Source: CAYHMW01 sp964357925
Lineage (GTDB): Bacteria > Patescibacteriota > Microgenomatia > UBA8517
DNA: 20,914 nt
Direction of reading: 5' to 3'
Assembly: GCA_964357925.1 (NCBI GenBank)
Contig: CAYHMW010000018.1
Coordinates: 1 to 20,914, forward strand
Under the pieces are notes generated by a model, which was not told the origin of the DNA, did not search any database, and saw only the letters and a program-made list of their open reading frames with translations. This document shows, piece after piece, positions 20,562-20,914 of the stretch; within the stretch, counting starts at the first letter, position 1; the number at the start of each line of letters is the position of its first letter. A program made the position numbers and the translations under genes.

Positions 20562-20733
20562 CAAAGATAGATTTTGAGACCACAAAGACTCTATTTGGAT
20601 CGTATTATCAATCCTTTCTTTAGGTTCGAACATTTCTGCAATCGTTGGCTCTTCGTCCATCGCCATTTCAATAAACTGCAACGGTTTTCCAAGGTTTATA
20701 CGCACAGATCGATCATAAAGTTCTAGGTTCGAA
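20534..20733 (+). repeat. 14-nt direct repeat linking tRNA-Asn T-arm and the recombinase gene
   Basis: GTTCTAGGTTCGAA occurs at 20534-20547 (tRNA T-arm) and again at 20720-20733 (inside the recombinase gene). A shorter copy, TAGGTTCGAA, lies at 20621-20630. The three cores are 83 and 103 nt apart and in the same orientation. The centre TTCGAA is a palindrome. They could be attachment-site remnants or recombinase contact sites. Confidence 0.55.
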
Positions 20734-20914
20734 CCAAGACCGGCTAAAATCTCACGCTTTGTCTGCCTATCTCCATTGGCAAACCAATACCGAGCATGGC
20801 AGGCGAAGTCGAATGTTTTTTCGGCTGTTTCTCGCCAATGTTCAGCTTGATAGTTATTACCTCCGAGTTTTTCACTAATCTTTTTCTTTTCATCTCCTAG
20901 TCGTTCTTTCTCCT
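20550..20914 (-). CDS. C-terminal part of a large serine recombinase (partial)
   Basis: The last 120 residues are visible; the gene enters from the right edge. It has a charged coiled-coil start (ERLGDEKKKISEKLGG), then EHWRETAEKTFDFACHARYW, FANGDRQTKREILAGLGSNL and ELYDRSVRINL. I recognise this as the C-terminal segment of the serine-recombinase (resolvase/recombinase/zinc-ribbon) proteins frequent in CPR genomes, which integrate or excise mobile DNA. The catalytic N-terminus is outside the window. The last codons (CTC CCC GAC TAG) are the antisense of the tRNA-Asn 3' end, so the stop lies in the tRNA T-arm. That position suggests the gene belongs to an element joined to the tRNA. Confidence 0.72.
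   Translation of the reverse strand, partial: EKERLGDEKKKISEKLGGNNYQAEHWRETAEKTFDFACHARYWFANGDRQTKREILAGLGSNLELYDRSVRINLGKPLQFIEMAMDEEPTIAEMFEPKERIDNTIQIESLWSQNLSLLPD

Noticed and set aside
1..20914. CRISPR array or insertion sequence with terminal inverted repeats
   Set aside because: No regularly spaced direct repeats and no transposase frame with flanking inverted repeats were seen; repeats present are isolated palindromes.

Overview
The window looks like part of a small, AT-rich, very compact genome of the Candidate Phyla Radiation (Patescibacteria), probably on the Microgenomates/Katanobacteria side. This is inferred from the kinds of proteins present: tandem two-helix VirB2-like pilins, a SpoIID protein with a coiled-coil front half, stand-alone GIY-YIG proteins, a CPR-type large serine recombinase tail, and tRNA genes mostly without an encoded CCA. 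No marker search was possible. UGA is an ordinary stop codon here (smpB, comF partner, 13522-15018), which argues against the code-4/25 lineages.

Layout. 1-1804 (minus): an operon of at least five small membrane proteins of the TrbC/VirB2 pilin type, probably part of a type IV secretion or pilus system continuing beyond the left edge. 1852-3528 (plus): a secreted SpoIID/LytB cell-wall protein, divergent from the pilins across 47 bp. 3548-7023 (plus): a PH-like membrane protein, a 73-residue two-helix protein, a phosphatase-like/TM/propeller protein, smpB and ssrA (tmRNA), joined by ATGA overlaps; the tmRNA gene starts inside the end of smpB. 7182-8055: a GIY-YIG protein overlapping comF, flanked by GC-rich palindromes. 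8337-8967: a small, well-signposted gene of unknown function and a convergent hypothetical. 9022-12304: a tRNA island holding all four serine tRNAs and one arginine tRNA, plus a GIY-YIG gene, a PH-like membrane protein, a Nudix-like protein and the first of two related GT87-type membrane glycosyltransferases. 12342-16151: three consecutive membrane glycosyltransferase-like genes. 16165-19035: dnaG and rpoD, the classic replication-transcription pair. 19064-20384: a cupin of the mannose-6-phosphate isomerase II type and an HTH/LAGLIDADG-like protein. 20490-20914: tRNA-Asn, into which the C-terminal end of a large serine recombinase runs from the right edge.

How it works together. The central theme is ribosome rescue (SmpB plus tmRNA) packed with envelope proteins, and a cell-surface glycan/cell-wall/pilus set. 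Two expression habits recur. First, most promoter-proximal genes have a -10 box 5-10 nt before the start codon and no Shine-Dalgarno sequence, so they are likely leaderless or nearly so. Second, genes physically overlap RNA genes: smpB ends inside ssrA, a GIY-YIG gene ends inside tRNA-Ser(UGA), a glycosyltransferase starts at the CCA of that same tRNA, and a recombinase ends antisense inside tRNA-Asn. RNA maturation at these points would cut or create messenger ends. The smpB-ssrA case is the most striking, because tmRNA maturation would turn smpB mRNA into a non-stop message.
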